Shown here: in pieces, positions 15,877 through 24,358 of the stretch
Layout: the number at the start of each line of letters is the position of its first letter
Numbering within the stretch: position 1 is the first letter of the stretch
DNA from: Frankiaceae bacterium
Lineage (GTDB): Bacteria > Actinomycetota > Actinomycetes > JAVEEJ01
Assembly: GCA_030840515.1 (NCBI GenBank)
Contig: JAVEEJ010000181.1
Coordinates: forward strand, 1 to 36,586
DNA length: 36,586 nt
Reading direction: 5' to 3'
The notes under the pieces: generated by a model
What the model was told of the DNA's origin: nothing
What the model saw: only the letters and a program-made list of their open reading frames with translations
Database searches by the model: none
Translations under genes and position numbers: made by a program

Positions 15877-17328
15877 GTGCGTGCACGCCTTCTCCCAGCC
15901 CTCGTCGGCATCACGGTCCTCGGCGCTGGGATCGCCGTCGGCGTGAGCGCCACCGCGGCGAAGAACGCCCGGCCCACCGTCGCCTACCACGGCAAGATCA
16001 TCACGGCGCAGCCCAAGACCCGCCCGGCCAACCGCGCCGTCGCCTACCGCGGCCGCCCGCTGGTGCTCCAGCAGACCTACGTCGGCCGGGGTGCGGCCGA
16101 GCCCACGATCGGGCTCGACAAGTCCGGCACGGCGTTCTACGCGGCGTCGACCTTCGACAGCGTCGTCGGGCAGGCCCACACGATCCTGCTGCGCTCCAAG
16201 GACACCAACAAGACCTGGAAGTCGGTGCAGCCGACCGCTGCGGGCGCCGACCTGCACCCCCAGACGCTTGACCCCTACGTGTACGTCGACCCTGACTTCG
16301 GCCGGGTGTTCAACGTCGACCTGGTCGGCGCGGCCTCGGAGATCTCCTTCAGCGACGACAAGGGAGCCACCTGGAGCCACACGGTGGTCAGCTCGGCAGG
16401 CGTGAACGACCACCAGACCCTCACCTTCGGCTTCCCGCCGCGCGAGAGCAGCTACCCGCTGCTCGACCCCAAGCTGCCGAAGATCGGCTACTACTGCGGC
16501 AACACCGTGGCCTTCGAGACCTGCGCGCGGTCCTTCGACGGCGGCCTGAGCTGGAGTCAGCTCCCGAGCCCGCCCTACACCGGCGCCAGCACGCAGCCCG
16601 GCGGCAGCGGCTTCTGCGGCTCGCTCGCCGGTCACCTCGTCACGGACCCGATCGGCAACGTCTACATGCCCAAGGGGCACTGCGACCTGCCGACGATCGC
16701 CATCTCCTCAGACGCCGGCACCACGTGGAAGGACGTGCCGGTCAGCACGACGATCCACGCTTCCGACATCCAGACCTCGGTGAGCTCGGACAAGGCCGGC
16801 AACCTGTTCTACGTCTGGTGGGACTCGGTCTACCAGCTGCCCTACCTGTCGGTCTCGCGCGACCACGGCAACACCTGGTCCCCGGCCCGGATGATCGCGC
16901 CGCCAGGGGTGACCCAGGTGAACTTCCCGACGATCGAGGCCGGCGACCGGGGACGGATCGCGATCAGCTTCCCTGGCACCACCGGCGACCCGAGGGACCC
17001 CAACCGCCCGTGGAACACCTACGTGGTGATCTCGACCGACGCCCTGACGGCCAACCCCACGTTCGTCTCCAGCACCTCCAACATCCCGAGCGACCCGGTG
17101 CACCGCGGCAACTGCAACGCCCGCTGCGCGGGGATGTTCGACTTCCTCGATGTCGTGGTGGCACCCGCGGGCCAGGGCGTCGTGTGGGCGACCGCTACCG
17201 ACACCTGCACGAGCGCTGCCTGCAAGGACCCTGACGGCAGCGCCCGCTCCGCCAGTGACGCAGCCGGCGTCGCGGTGCGTCAGGTCTCAGGTCCCGCCCT
17301 CCGTGGCAAGAAGCCGTATCTTCCGTAA
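15877..17328 (+). CDS. secreted Asp-box (sialidase-fold) protein
   Basis: The 483-aa product has a signal peptide (about 1-28, LLPALVGITVLGAGIAVGVSATA) and then a beta-propeller marked by Asp-box motifs SDDKGATW, SFDGGLSW, SSDAGTTW and SRDHGNTW. Several cysteines (GYYCGN, ETCARS, GFCGS, GHCDLP, CNARC, DTCTSAACK) probably form disulfides outside the cell. Asp boxes occur in sialidases and in many other secreted propellers. I see no clear arginine triad, so enzyme activity is not claimed. GTG 15877 has GGAGG seven bases upstream. The downstream neighbour is a paralogue 38 nt away, so the two are probably co-transcribed. Confidence 0.75.
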   Translation: MRARLLPALVGITVLGAGIAVGVSATAAKNARPTVAYHGKIITAQPKTRPANRAVAYRGRPLVLQQTYVGRGAAEPTIGLDKSGTAFYAASTFDSVVGQAHTILLRSKDTNKTWKSVQPTAAGADLHPQTLDPYVYVDPDFGRVFNVDLVGAASEISFSDDKGATWSHTVVSSAGVNDHQTLTFGFPPRESSYPLLDPKLPKIGYYCGNTVAFETCARSFDGGLSWSQLPSPPYTGASTQPGGSGFCGSLAGHLVTDPIGNVYMPKGHCDLPTIAISSDAGTTWKDVPVSTTIHASDIQTSVSSDKAGNLFYVWWDSVYQLPYLSVSRDHGNTWSPARMIAPPGVTQVNFPTIEAGDRGRIAISFPGTTGDPRDPNRPWNTYVVISTDALTANPTFVSSTSNIPSDPVHRGNCNARCAGMFDFLDVVVAPAGQGVVWATATDTCTSAACKDPDGSARSASDAAGVAVRQVSGPALRGKKPYLP

Positions 17329-17366
17329 TGGCACGACTCGTTCCATCCCTCCCGAAAGGCACCACA

Positions 17367-19400
17367 ATGCGACCGCTTCCCGCCAGACTCGCTCTCGCCG
17401 CCGCAGGCCTCGGCCTGCTCGCCAGCGGGATCAGCGTCGCCGGCTCCGCCACCGCGGCCGGGGCCGACCAGTCGATCACCGCGCCGAGCAAGGCCGGCAA
17501 GACCGCGACCGTGGCGTGGACAGGCACGATCCCCGTCGGCGCTTCGGTGCTGCTCGTCGGCGACCCGCTCGCGGTGTGCGACGAGGCCGACCCGACCAAG
17601 GGCGACCGGCACACGATCCAGGTCACACTGCCCGCGTCGCTCCCGAAGGGCGTGCAGCTCACCGGCATGTTCAGCATGGACTGGGACTCCCCCAACGGCG
17701 GTGTGGAGGACGAGAAGCTGGTCGTGCTCGACCCGCACGGAGCCGTGATCGGCGACAGCGACACCGGTGGCCAGACCTTCGAGACCGCGCCCGTGACGAA
17801 GCTCGAGAACGGCATCTACACGGTCATCGCCTGCCCGTTCCAGAACCCCACCCCCAAGGCCTACAGCGGCAAGCTGACGATCTACGCGACGACCAACGTC
17901 AGCTCCATCGCCAAGGGCGTCACCCGGCCCACCTACATCCAGACCACGGCTCCCAAGCCCTTGGCAGCAGACGCCGGAGAGCCCTCGATCGGCTCCAACT
18001 GGAAGTCCGGCGCAGTCATGTTCCAGTCGGGTACGACGACCTACCGGGTCACGTTCAACGACAAGGCCAAGACCTCGACCTGGACCGACCGGACAGGCAA
18101 CACGACCGGCGTGACCACCCTCGACCCGATCCTGTGGACCGACAACACCACCGGCCGGACGATCGTCTCGCAGCTGCTGCTGGCGTGCTCGGCGGCGGAG
18201 TACACCGACGACGACGGTGCGACCTGGGTCCCCAGCCAAGGCTGCGGTGAGGGCACCGCGCTCGACCACCAGACCATCGGCGGCGGGCCCTACCCGGCCG
18301 AGACCGCTGCGCTGGGCACCGTCTACCCCCACCAGGTCTTCTACTGCATCCAGGGCGCTGTCGCGGCGTTGTGCGCGCGGTCCCTTGACGGCGGCCTGAC
18401 GTTCGGCAACGCGGTCCCGGCTGCCACCACGGAGTGCGGCGTGCTCCACGGCCACATCCGCGTCGCGGGCGACGGCACGGTCTACCTGCCGTTCAACAAC
18501 TGCAACGGCCGCCAGGGCGTCTCGGTGAGCCGCGACGGCGGGCTGACCTGGAACATGAAGATCGTCCCGGACTCGCTGGCCGGCACCAACGACTCGTCGG
18601 TGCACGCCGGCAAGGACGGGACCGTCTACTTCGGCTACGCCGACGGCACGGGCCACGCCAAGGTCGCGGTGTCCCGCGACCACGGCGACCACTGGGCACC
18701 GAGCGTCGACGTCGGTGCGGCCTACAGCATCCAGTCCACCGAGTTCTCCGAGATCATGGTCGGCGACAACGACCGTGCGGCGTACGCGTTCCTCGGCACC
18801 CCGACCCGCGGTTACTACCAGGGCCAGAAGTTCGGCCAGGACGCCTCAGGCGACCGTTATGTCGGCGGCGAGTGGCACATGTACGTGGCGATGACCTACG
18901 ACCGCGGTCGCACCTGGACCACGGTCGACGCCACTCCCAAGGACCCGGTGCAGCGCGGCTGCGTGTGGAACGGCGGCGGCGGCAACAAGTGCCGCAACCT
19001 GCTCGACTTCAACGACATCACCCTCGACAAGATCGGCCGCGTGATGGTCGGCTTCGCCGACGGCTGCACGAGCTACGCCACCCCGTGCTCCACGTCCAAG
19101 GACGTCGGTGACAACAAGTTCGAGTCCCACGGCGCGATCATCCGCCAGCTCACCGGCAAGACCCTGTTCAAGAAGTTCGACGGCGTGCTGGCCGGATCCA
19201 CCACCGGAGGCATCGGCACTCCCACGGGTGGCGGCACGGGCAGCACCGGTGGAACGGGCACCGGGTCGGGCTCCGGCAGCGGCTCCGGGGACGGCGGTGG
19301 GCTTGCCACCACCGGCAGCAGCCCGCTCGTCCCGGCACTGGGAGTGACCCTGCTCCTGCTCGCTGCTCTACCGTGGCGGCGTCGCCGGGTCAACGCGTGA
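17367..19400 (+). CDS. wall-anchored Asp-box propeller protein (LAXTG sorting signal)
   Basis: A 677-aa paralogue of the preceding gene. A signal peptide (about 1-32) is followed by an extra N-terminal beta domain (about 35-190), then the Asp-box propeller with DDDGATW, SLDGGLTF, SRDGGLTW, SRDHGDHW and TYDRGRTW. Shared landmarks with the upstream protein include FYC...CARSLDGG, a conserved Cys pair around GHIRVAGDGTVYLPFNNC, and a C-terminal LLDFND block. It ends in a Gly/Ser/Thr linker, LATTG, a hydrophobic helix (LVPALGVTLLLLAALPW) and RRRR. That matches a class E sortase LAXTG signal, so the protein is probably linked to peptidoglycan. ATG 17367 has GAAAGG upstream. The ligand is unknown. 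Confidence 0.8.
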   Translation: MRPLPARLALAAAGLGLLASGISVAGSATAAGADQSITAPSKAGKTATVAWTGTIPVGASVLLVGDPLAVCDEADPTKGDRHTIQVTLPASLPKGVQLTGMFSMDWDSPNGGVEDEKLVVLDPHGAVIGDSDTGGQTFETAPVTKLENGIYTVIACPFQNPTPKAYSGKLTIYATTNVSSIAKGVTRPTYIQTTAPKPLAADAGEPSIGSNWKSGAVMFQSGTTTYRVTFNDKAKTSTWTDRTGNTTGVTTLDPILWTDNTTGRTIVSQLLLACSAAEYTDDDGATWVPSQGCGEGTALDHQTIGGGPYPAETAALGTVYPHQVFYCIQGAVAALCARSLDGGLTFGNAVPAATTECGVLHGHIRVAGDGTVYLPFNNCNGRQGVSVSRDGGLTWNMKIVPDSLAGTNDSSVHAGKDGTVYFGYADGTGHAKVAVSRDHGDHWAPSVDVGAAYSIQSTEFSEIMVGDNDRAAYAFLGTPTRGYYQGQKFGQDASGDRYVGGEWHMYVAMTYDRGRTWTTVDATPKDPVQRGCVWNGGGGNKCRNLLDFNDITLDKIGRVMVGFADGCTSYATPCSTSKDVGDNKFESHGAIIRQLTGKTLFKKFDGVLAGSTTGGIGTPTGGGTGSTGGTGTGSGSGSGSGDGGGLATTGSSPLVPALGVTLLLLAALPWRRRRVNA

Positions 19401-19424
19401 CCTAGGCAACATCCCCGCACGTTC

Positions 19425-19452
19425 GGGCGGCTTGCCCTCGGGTAAGCCGCCC
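19425..19452 (+). terminator. hairpin between Asp-box gene and PAP2-DAGK gene
   Basis: GGGCGGCTT at 19425-19433 pairs with 19444-19452 (9 bp). It ends 2 nt before the GTG of the next gene, so it occupies the place of that gene's ribosome binding site as well as acting as a likely terminator. Confidence 0.6.
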
Positions 19453-19454
19453 GC

Positions 19455-20906
19455 GTGCGTCTACGACGAGTTCTCGACACGGCAGATGTCGCCGCCTATG
19501 CCCTCGCCCACAAGGGCGACGCTCCCGGCGTCGACGAGGGGCTGCAGCTGGTCACCAAGTCGGCCGACTTCTCCGCGATCTGGCTGGCGACCGCCGCAGC
19601 GCTTGCCGCGACTCAGGGCCGAGCCGGGCGCCGAGCGGCAGCTCGCGGCCTGCTCTCGATCGCCATCACGAGCGCCGTGGTGAACGGGCCCATGAAGTCA
19701 GTGGTCCGCCGCCCGCGCCCCGACAACCGCCTCGTCCCCGTCGACCGCATCAAGCACCGCACCACCCGAACCACCTCGTTCCCCTCCGGCCACAGCGCCA
19801 GTGCGGCTGCCTTCGCCGTGGCTGCGAGCGCGGAGCTGCCGGCTGCAGCCGTGCCACTCGGCACGATGGCGGCGCTGGTGGCAGCAAGCCGGGTGCGCAC
19901 CGGCGCGCACTACCCGGGCGACGTGCTCGCCGGACTGGCGATAGGTGCGGGGGTGGCGCTCTCCACCAAGCGGGTCTGGCCTGTGCCCCCCGCCGAGGCG
20001 GCGCTCGCGCATCCAGGGCACCCTGACCCGTCAGCCGTCCGCGAGACAGGCAAAGGCGTCAGCGTCGTCGTCAACCCCGACGCCGGCCCGGCCTTCTCGG
20101 CGGCGCCTGCAGAGGTGCTACGCGAGCGGCTCCCCGACCTGCGGATCGTGGAGATCGCCCAGGGCGAGCTGGACAAGGCGCTGGCAAGCGCGCGCGACGG
20201 CAGTGACGTGATCGGTGCCGCCGGAGGCGACGGGTCCGTCAACGCCACAGCGGCTGTCGCTCTCGAGCACGAGCTCCCGCTGGTCGTCGTACCCGCCGGC
20301 ACCTTGAACCACTTCGCCCGCGACATCGGCCTCGAGACCGTCGACGACACCATCGACGCACTCCAGAAGGGCGCAGTGGCCGAGGTCGACGCAGGGCTGA
20401 TCGCGGGGGAGGTCTTCCTCAACACAGCGTCGTTCGGGTCCTACGTCGAGCTGGTCGACGCCAGGGAGAAGCTCGAGGGCCGGATCGGGAAGTGGCCCGC
20501 GGTCGCGGTGGCGCTCGGCCGGGTGCTGCGCTCCTGCCCGCCGGTCGAGGTCGAGATCGACGGCGAGCCGCGCCGCGTCTGGATGGCCTTCTTCGGCAAC
20601 TGCCGCTACCGCCCGGCCGGGTTCGCCCCGAGCTGGAGGGAGCGCCTGGACGACAACCTCATCGACGTCCGGATCATCGACGCCGAGATGCCGTACGCCC
20701 GCACCCGCCTGCTCTTCGGCGTGCTCACAGGGACGCTCGGACGCAGTCGGGCCTATGAGCAGCGGACCGCCGGCTCGGTCCGGGTGCGCTCGCTGCAGGG
20801 GCCGCTGCGGCTGGCGCGTGACGGCGAGGTCTTCGACGGACCGGCGGAGTTCGCCGTGGAGAAGGCCACCCGCCGGCTTCGCGTCTACGCCCGACCCGCA
20901 GACTGA
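19455..20906 (+). CDS. bifunctional PAP2 phosphatase / diacylglycerol kinase-family protein
   Basis: The 483-aa product fuses two domains. Residues about 35-175 are a PAP2 acid phosphatase with all three motifs: KSVVRRPRP (81-89), PSGHS (110-114) and SRVRTGAHYPGD (145-156). Residues about 200-483 are a DAGK/LCB5-YegS catalytic domain with VVVNPDAGP (204-212), GGDGS (257-261; consensus GGDGT, a mild change) and PAGTLNHFARD (280-290). Such fusions are a known actinobacterial group and probably act on membrane lipid phosphates at the inner leaflet. The PAP2 part has fewer evident membrane helices than integral homologues. GTG 19455 is the only reasonable start, and a hairpin covers its ribosome-site region. 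The next gene is another PAP2 enzyme, suggesting a shared lipid pathway. Confidence 0.85.
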   Translation: MRLRRVLDTADVAAYALAHKGDAPGVDEGLQLVTKSADFSAIWLATAAALAATQGRAGRRAAARGLLSIAITSAVVNGPMKSVVRRPRPDNRLVPVDRIKHRTTRTTSFPSGHSASAAAFAVAASAELPAAAVPLGTMAALVAASRVRTGAHYPGDVLAGLAIGAGVALSTKRVWPVPPAEAALAHPGHPDPSAVRETGKGVSVVVNPDAGPAFSAAPAEVLRERLPDLRIVEIAQGELDKALASARDGSDVIGAAGGDGSVNATAAVALEHELPLVVVPAGTLNHFARDIGLETVDDTIDALQKGAVAEVDAGLIAGEVFLNTASFGSYVELVDAREKLEGRIGKWPAVAVALGRVLRSCPPVEVEIDGEPRRVWMAFFGNCRYRPAGFAPSWRERLDDNLIDVRIIDAEMPYARTRLLFGVLTGTLGRSRAYEQRTAGSVRVRSLQGPLRLARDGEVFDGPAEFAVEKATRRLRVYARPAD

Positions 20907-20911
20907 CCGCC

Positions 20912-21649
20912 GTGGACCTGCCCGCGGGGGTGAAACGGCGCCTCGACCCCGCCGAGCGCTACGGGCTGCGCCTGACCCTGTTGGCCGCCGCAGTCGTGCT
21001 GGTGGGCATCCCCTTCGGGCTGCTGCTCGACCAGGTGAAGCGCAACGGTCCGCTGGTGCGCATGGACACCTACGCGGCCAACCACCTGCACAACTGGGTG
21101 CGCGCGCACCCGTTGGTGAAGACGGTCTGCGAGGTGGTGAGCTTCTTCGGCAGCCCGGTGTGGTTCTACGTCATCATCGCCGTCGCAGCCACGTTCTGGT
21201 GGGTGCGGGGACGGCGTCGGCTGAGTCTCTACGTCCTGGTCACCACTGTCGGCGGTGGGTTGATCGACACGGCGGTGAAGGTCGCGGTCGACCGCAACCG
21301 TCCGTCGCTGGATCACCCGATCGCCACCGCACACGGCAAGAGCTTCCCGAGCGGGCACACGATGGTGACGACGTACGGGTACGGCGCACTGCTGCTGAGC
21401 TTCCTGCCGCTCATGCCACCGCGGGCTCGCCGGCCGGCCATCGGCGCGTGGCTCACCATGGTGGCGCTGGTCGCCGCCTCCCGGCTTGGCCTCGGCGTGC
21501 ACTACATCACCGACGTCGTCGGCGGGTTCGTGCTCGGCCTCGCCTGGCTCGCCGCCGCGACCGCGGCGTTCTCGATCTGGCGGGTCGAGCGCGGGCGCAA
21601 GCCGGTCGAGGTGGCCGAGGGCCTCGAGCCTGAGGCGGCGCGCGACTGA
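20912..21649 (+). CDS. PAP2-family integral membrane phosphatase
   Basis: A 245-aa integral membrane phosphatase with about six hydrophobic segments. The three PAP2 motifs are KVAVDRNRP (123-131), PSGHT (146-150) and SRLGLGVHYITD (190-201). Family members hydrolyse lipid phosphates such as phosphatidic acid, phosphatidylglycerophosphate or undecaprenyl pyrophosphate on the outer face. It starts at GTG 20912, 5 nt after the PAP2-DAGK stop, so the two are almost certainly co-transcribed. Specific substrate unknown. Confidence 0.85.
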   Translation: MDLPAGVKRRLDPAERYGLRLTLLAAAVVLVGIPFGLLLDQVKRNGPLVRMDTYAANHLHNWVRAHPLVKTVCEVVSFFGSPVWFYVIIAVAATFWWVRGRRRLSLYVLVTTVGGGLIDTAVKVAVDRNRPSLDHPIATAHGKSFPSGHTMVTTYGYGALLLSFLPLMPPRARRPAIGAWLTMVALVAASRLGLGVHYITDVVGGFVLGLAWLAAATAAFSIWRVERGRKPVEVAEGLEPEAARD

Positions 21650-21695
21650 GCCTCCCCCGCCAGGATTGTCGGCCGGGGAAGGCAGGATCGCCCCT

Positions 21696-23774
21696 GTGAG
21701 TGACCTCCGCAGCCGTGCGCAAGCCGTGCTCGAGCGGCTCGTGACGCCGGAGGCCACGCTGCGCGACGACCAGTGGGTGGCGATCGAGGCGCTCGTCGCC
21801 GACCGACGCCGCGCGCTCGTCGTCCAACGCACGGGCTGGGGCAAGTCGGCGGTGTACTTCGTCGCCACCGCGCTGCTGCGCGAGGGCGGCGCGGGCCCCA
21901 CGGTCATCGTCAGCCCGCTGCTCGCGCTCATGCGCAACCAGGTCGAGGCCGCGGCCCGGGCCGGCATCCGCTCCCGCACGATCAACTCCGCCAACACCGA
22001 GGACTGGGAGGCGGTCCACGCCGAGATGGCCCAGGACGAGGTCGACCTGCTGCTGGTCAGCCCGGAGCGGCTCAACTCCCCCGCGTTCCGCGACACGGTG
22101 CTGCCGTGGCTGGCGCAGGAGGCCGGTCTCGTCGTCATCGACGAGGCGCACTGCGTCTCCGACTGGGGCCATGACTTCCGGCCCGACTACCGCCGGATCA
22201 GGACCCTGCTCGCTGATCTGCCGCCGGGGTCGCCGGTGCTGGCCACCACGGCGACCGCGAACTCCCGGGTGGTGGCGGACGTCGCTGAGCAGCTCGGTGC
22301 CGACGCGCTCGTGCTGCGTGGACCGCTCGAGCGAGAGTCACTGAGGCTGGGGGTCGTCGCACTGCCGAGTCCTGCGCAGCGGCTGGCCTGGCTCGCCGAC
22401 CACCTGCCGTCCCTGGACGGCAGCGGGATCGTCTACACGCTGACCGTGGCGCAGGCCGACGAGGTCGCCGCCTTCCTTCGCAGCACAGGGCTGACCGTGT
22501 CCTCCTACTCGGGCCGCACCGAGAACGCCGACCGGCTCGCAGCCGAAGAGGCCCTGCTGCGCAACGAGATCAAGGCGCTCGTGGCCACCTCCGCGTTGGG
22601 GATGGGATTCGACAAGCCGGACCTCGGCTTCGTCATCCACCTCGGCGCGCCGTCGTCACCGATCGCCTACTACCAGCAGGTCGGTCGCGCGGGCCGGGCC
22701 ACGGAGAAGGCGGACGTCGTGCTGCTGCCCGGCGCGGAGGACGAGGCGATCTGGCGCTGGTACGACTCCATGGCCTTCCCCCCGCCGGACGCAGTGGCGG
22801 ACGTCCTCGCCGTGCTGGCGGAGGCCGACCGCCCCGTCTCGACCGGCGCCCTCGAGCCACGGGTCGAGCTCTCCCGCTCGCGGCTCGAGCTGGTGCTCAA
22901 GGTGCTCGACGTCGACGGCGCGGTGCGACGGGTCAGTGGGGGCTGGACGGCGACAGGCAGACCGTGGGAGTACGACGAGCCGCGCTACCGCCGCGTCGCG
23001 GAGGCGCGCTCTGCGGAGCAGCAGGCGATGCGCGACTACATCGCCGGCGCCGGGTGCCGCATGGAGTTCCTGCGTCGCCAGCTCGACGACCCTGCGGCCG
23101 CGGCCTGTGGCCGCTGCGACAACTGCACAGGGGTACCCGTGGACCCCGCGGTGTCCGAAGGCTCGCTCGCTGCCGCGCGCGGCGAGCTGGCCCGCGCCGG
23201 CGTCGAGGTCGAGCCGCGCAAGATGTGGCCCACCGGCCTCGAGTCCGTCGGCATCCCGCTCAAGGGCCGCATTGCGGCTGAGGAGTCGGCCGAGCCGGGC
23301 CGGGCGCTCGCGCGCTGGAGCGATCTGGGCTGGGGTCCGCGGCTGCGTGAGCTCCTCGGCCCGGGCACCCAGGACGCCGTCGTACCCGTCGACGTGTTCA
23401 ACGCTGTGCTCATCGTGCTGCGCGACTGGGCCTGGGAGACCCGCCCCGACGCCGTCGTAGCGGTCGACTCGCTGACCCGTCCCCGCCTCGTCAGCCACCT
23501 TGCGCAGCGGGTAGCCGCCGCCGGCCGCCTGGAGCACCTCGGGGTCGCGCGACGGCTTCCGGTCGGTCGTCCGGCCTCGACCGTCAACAGCGCGCAGCGC
23601 GTGAAGGCCCTGCACACGGCGTTCGACACCAGCGCCCTGGTCGTGGACGGGCGCACCGTGCTCCTGGTCGACGACGTCATCCGCAGCGGTTGGACCACCG
23701 CGCTGGTCGCGCGCCAGCTGCGCCAGGCCGGTGCGCTGGCGGTGCTGCCGCTGGCGCTCGCCCTGGACGCTTAG
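21696..23774 (+). CDS. recQ: RecQ-family helicase fused to a phosphoribosyltransferase-like domain
   Basis: A 692-aa superfamily 2 DNA helicase. Walker A is a variant, RTGWGKS (45-51); DEAH is at 149-152; TATAN and a helicase C-domain with TSALGMGFDKPDLGFVIH and QQVGRAGR follow. A short RecQ zinc-type cluster GCRMEFLRRQLDDPAAAACG then CDNC is present. The C-terminal part contains VLLVDDVIRSGWTT (655-668), a PRPP-binding loop of type I phosphoribosyltransferases with its two acidic residues. RecQ unwinds DNA in repair and replication restart. The phosphoribosyltransferase-like tail occurs in other actinobacterial RecQ proteins and its role is unclear. GTG 21696 is chosen; longer upstream reading overlaps the PAP2 gene. 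Confidence 0.9.
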   Translation: MSDLRSRAQAVLERLVTPEATLRDDQWVAIEALVADRRRALVVQRTGWGKSAVYFVATALLREGGAGPTVIVSPLLALMRNQVEAAARAGIRSRTINSANTEDWEAVHAEMAQDEVDLLLVSPERLNSPAFRDTVLPWLAQEAGLVVIDEAHCVSDWGHDFRPDYRRIRTLLADLPPGSPVLATTATANSRVVADVAEQLGADALVLRGPLERESLRLGVVALPSPAQRLAWLADHLPSLDGSGIVYTLTVAQADEVAAFLRSTGLTVSSYSGRTENADRLAAEEALLRNEIKALVATSALGMGFDKPDLGFVIHLGAPSSPIAYYQQVGRAGRATEKADVVLLPGAEDEAIWRWYDSMAFPPPDAVADVLAVLAEADRPVSTGALEPRVELSRSRLELVLKVLDVDGAVRRVSGGWTATGRPWEYDEPRYRRVAEARSAEQQAMRDYIAGAGCRMEFLRRQLDDPAAAACGRCDNCTGVPVDPAVSEGSLAAARGELARAGVEVEPRKMWPTGLESVGIPLKGRIAAEESAEPGRALARWSDLGWGPRLRELLGPGTQDAVVPVDVFNAVLIVLRDWAWETRPDAVVAVDSLTRPRLVSHLAQRVAAAGRLEHLGVARRLPVGRPASTVNSAQRVKALHTAFDTSALVVDGRTVLLVDDVIRSGWTTALVARQLRQAGALAVLPLALALDA

Positions 23775-23787
23775 CCGCCAGCGGCGG
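23775..23787 (+). terminator. short hairpin right after the recQ stop
   Basis: CCGCC-AGC-GGCGG immediately follows the TAG. A second hairpin (23822-23838, GGGCCG/CGGCCC) precedes the ribosome site of the next gene. Both are weak terminator candidates. Confidence 0.3.
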
Positions 23788-23852
23788 AACCGACCGGGAC
23801 ACCGCCCCGTCCAACGCGCGAGGGCCGATCTCCGGCCCGCGGGGAGGACACC

Positions 23853-24320
23853 ATGCGGCGAGCAGGGATCTGCGTGACAGTGCTGACGGCGGCGCTCGCG
23901 ATGATGGGGGCGAGTACGGCGGCGGCATCGACCAACCTCAAGCTCTACGGCTCGATCAAGGGGCAGTGGCGCGCCTTCCACTCCTCGGCGGACTCTGGCC
24001 TGAAGTACCGGCTGAGCAACTCCCAGGGCACCACCAGCGCCGGCACCGCGTTCCTCACCGCCACCAGCGGCAGCCTCGGCTTCGTGCGCTCGGCCTACTG
24101 CGAGGCGGCTGCCGTGGTCACCACGCCGAACGGCACGATGAACGTCCGGATCCGCTCGCAGGTCCAGTACAACGGTGGCTACGGCTGCAAGAACTACCCG
24201 TTCTACTTCCGCATCGAGAGCGGGACGGGCTCCTACTACGACACCACCGGACGGGGCACCGGGAAGCTGGCCATGATCGGCGGCGACCACGGAACCTTCA
24301 CCATCGTGTTCAACAAGTAG
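23853..24320 (+). CDS. small secreted protein of unknown function
   Basis: The 155-aa product has an n-region MRRAGIC, a hydrophobic stretch VTVLTAALAMMGASTAAA and a probable cleavage near residue 25. The mature part is Ser/Thr/Gly/Tyr-rich and likely all-beta (NLKLYGSIKGQWRAF, GTAFLTATSGSLGFV, NVRIRSQVQYNGG). It has two cysteines (AYCEAA and YGCKNY) that could pair. The ribosome site GGGGAGG is strong, 5 nt from ATG 23853. I do not recognise the family. It lies alone between recQ and the convergent nitrilase gene. Confidence 0.75.
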   Translation: MRRAGICVTVLTAALAMMGASTAAASTNLKLYGSIKGQWRAFHSSADSGLKYRLSNSQGTTSAGTAFLTATSGSLGFVRSAYCEAAAVVTTPNGTMNVRIRSQVQYNGGYGCKNYPFYFRIESGTGSYYDTTGRGTGKLAMIGGDHGTFTIVFNK

Positions 24321-24358
24321 TGCTGGACACGTAGTACTGGGTCAGTAGGGGCTCGGGC

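Noticed and set aside
15199..16680. 493-codon reverse open frame opposite the coiled-coil and first Asp-box genes
   Set aside because: Low-complexity Arg/Ala/Ser product, while the forward strand shows signal peptide, Asp boxes and ribosome sites.
17280..18692. 470-codon reverse open frame opposite the second Asp-box gene
   Set aside because: No motif; the forward frame has the signal peptide and sorting signal.
20885..24290. Long reverse open frames opposite PAP2 and recQ
   Set aside because: Shadows of well-supported forward genes.
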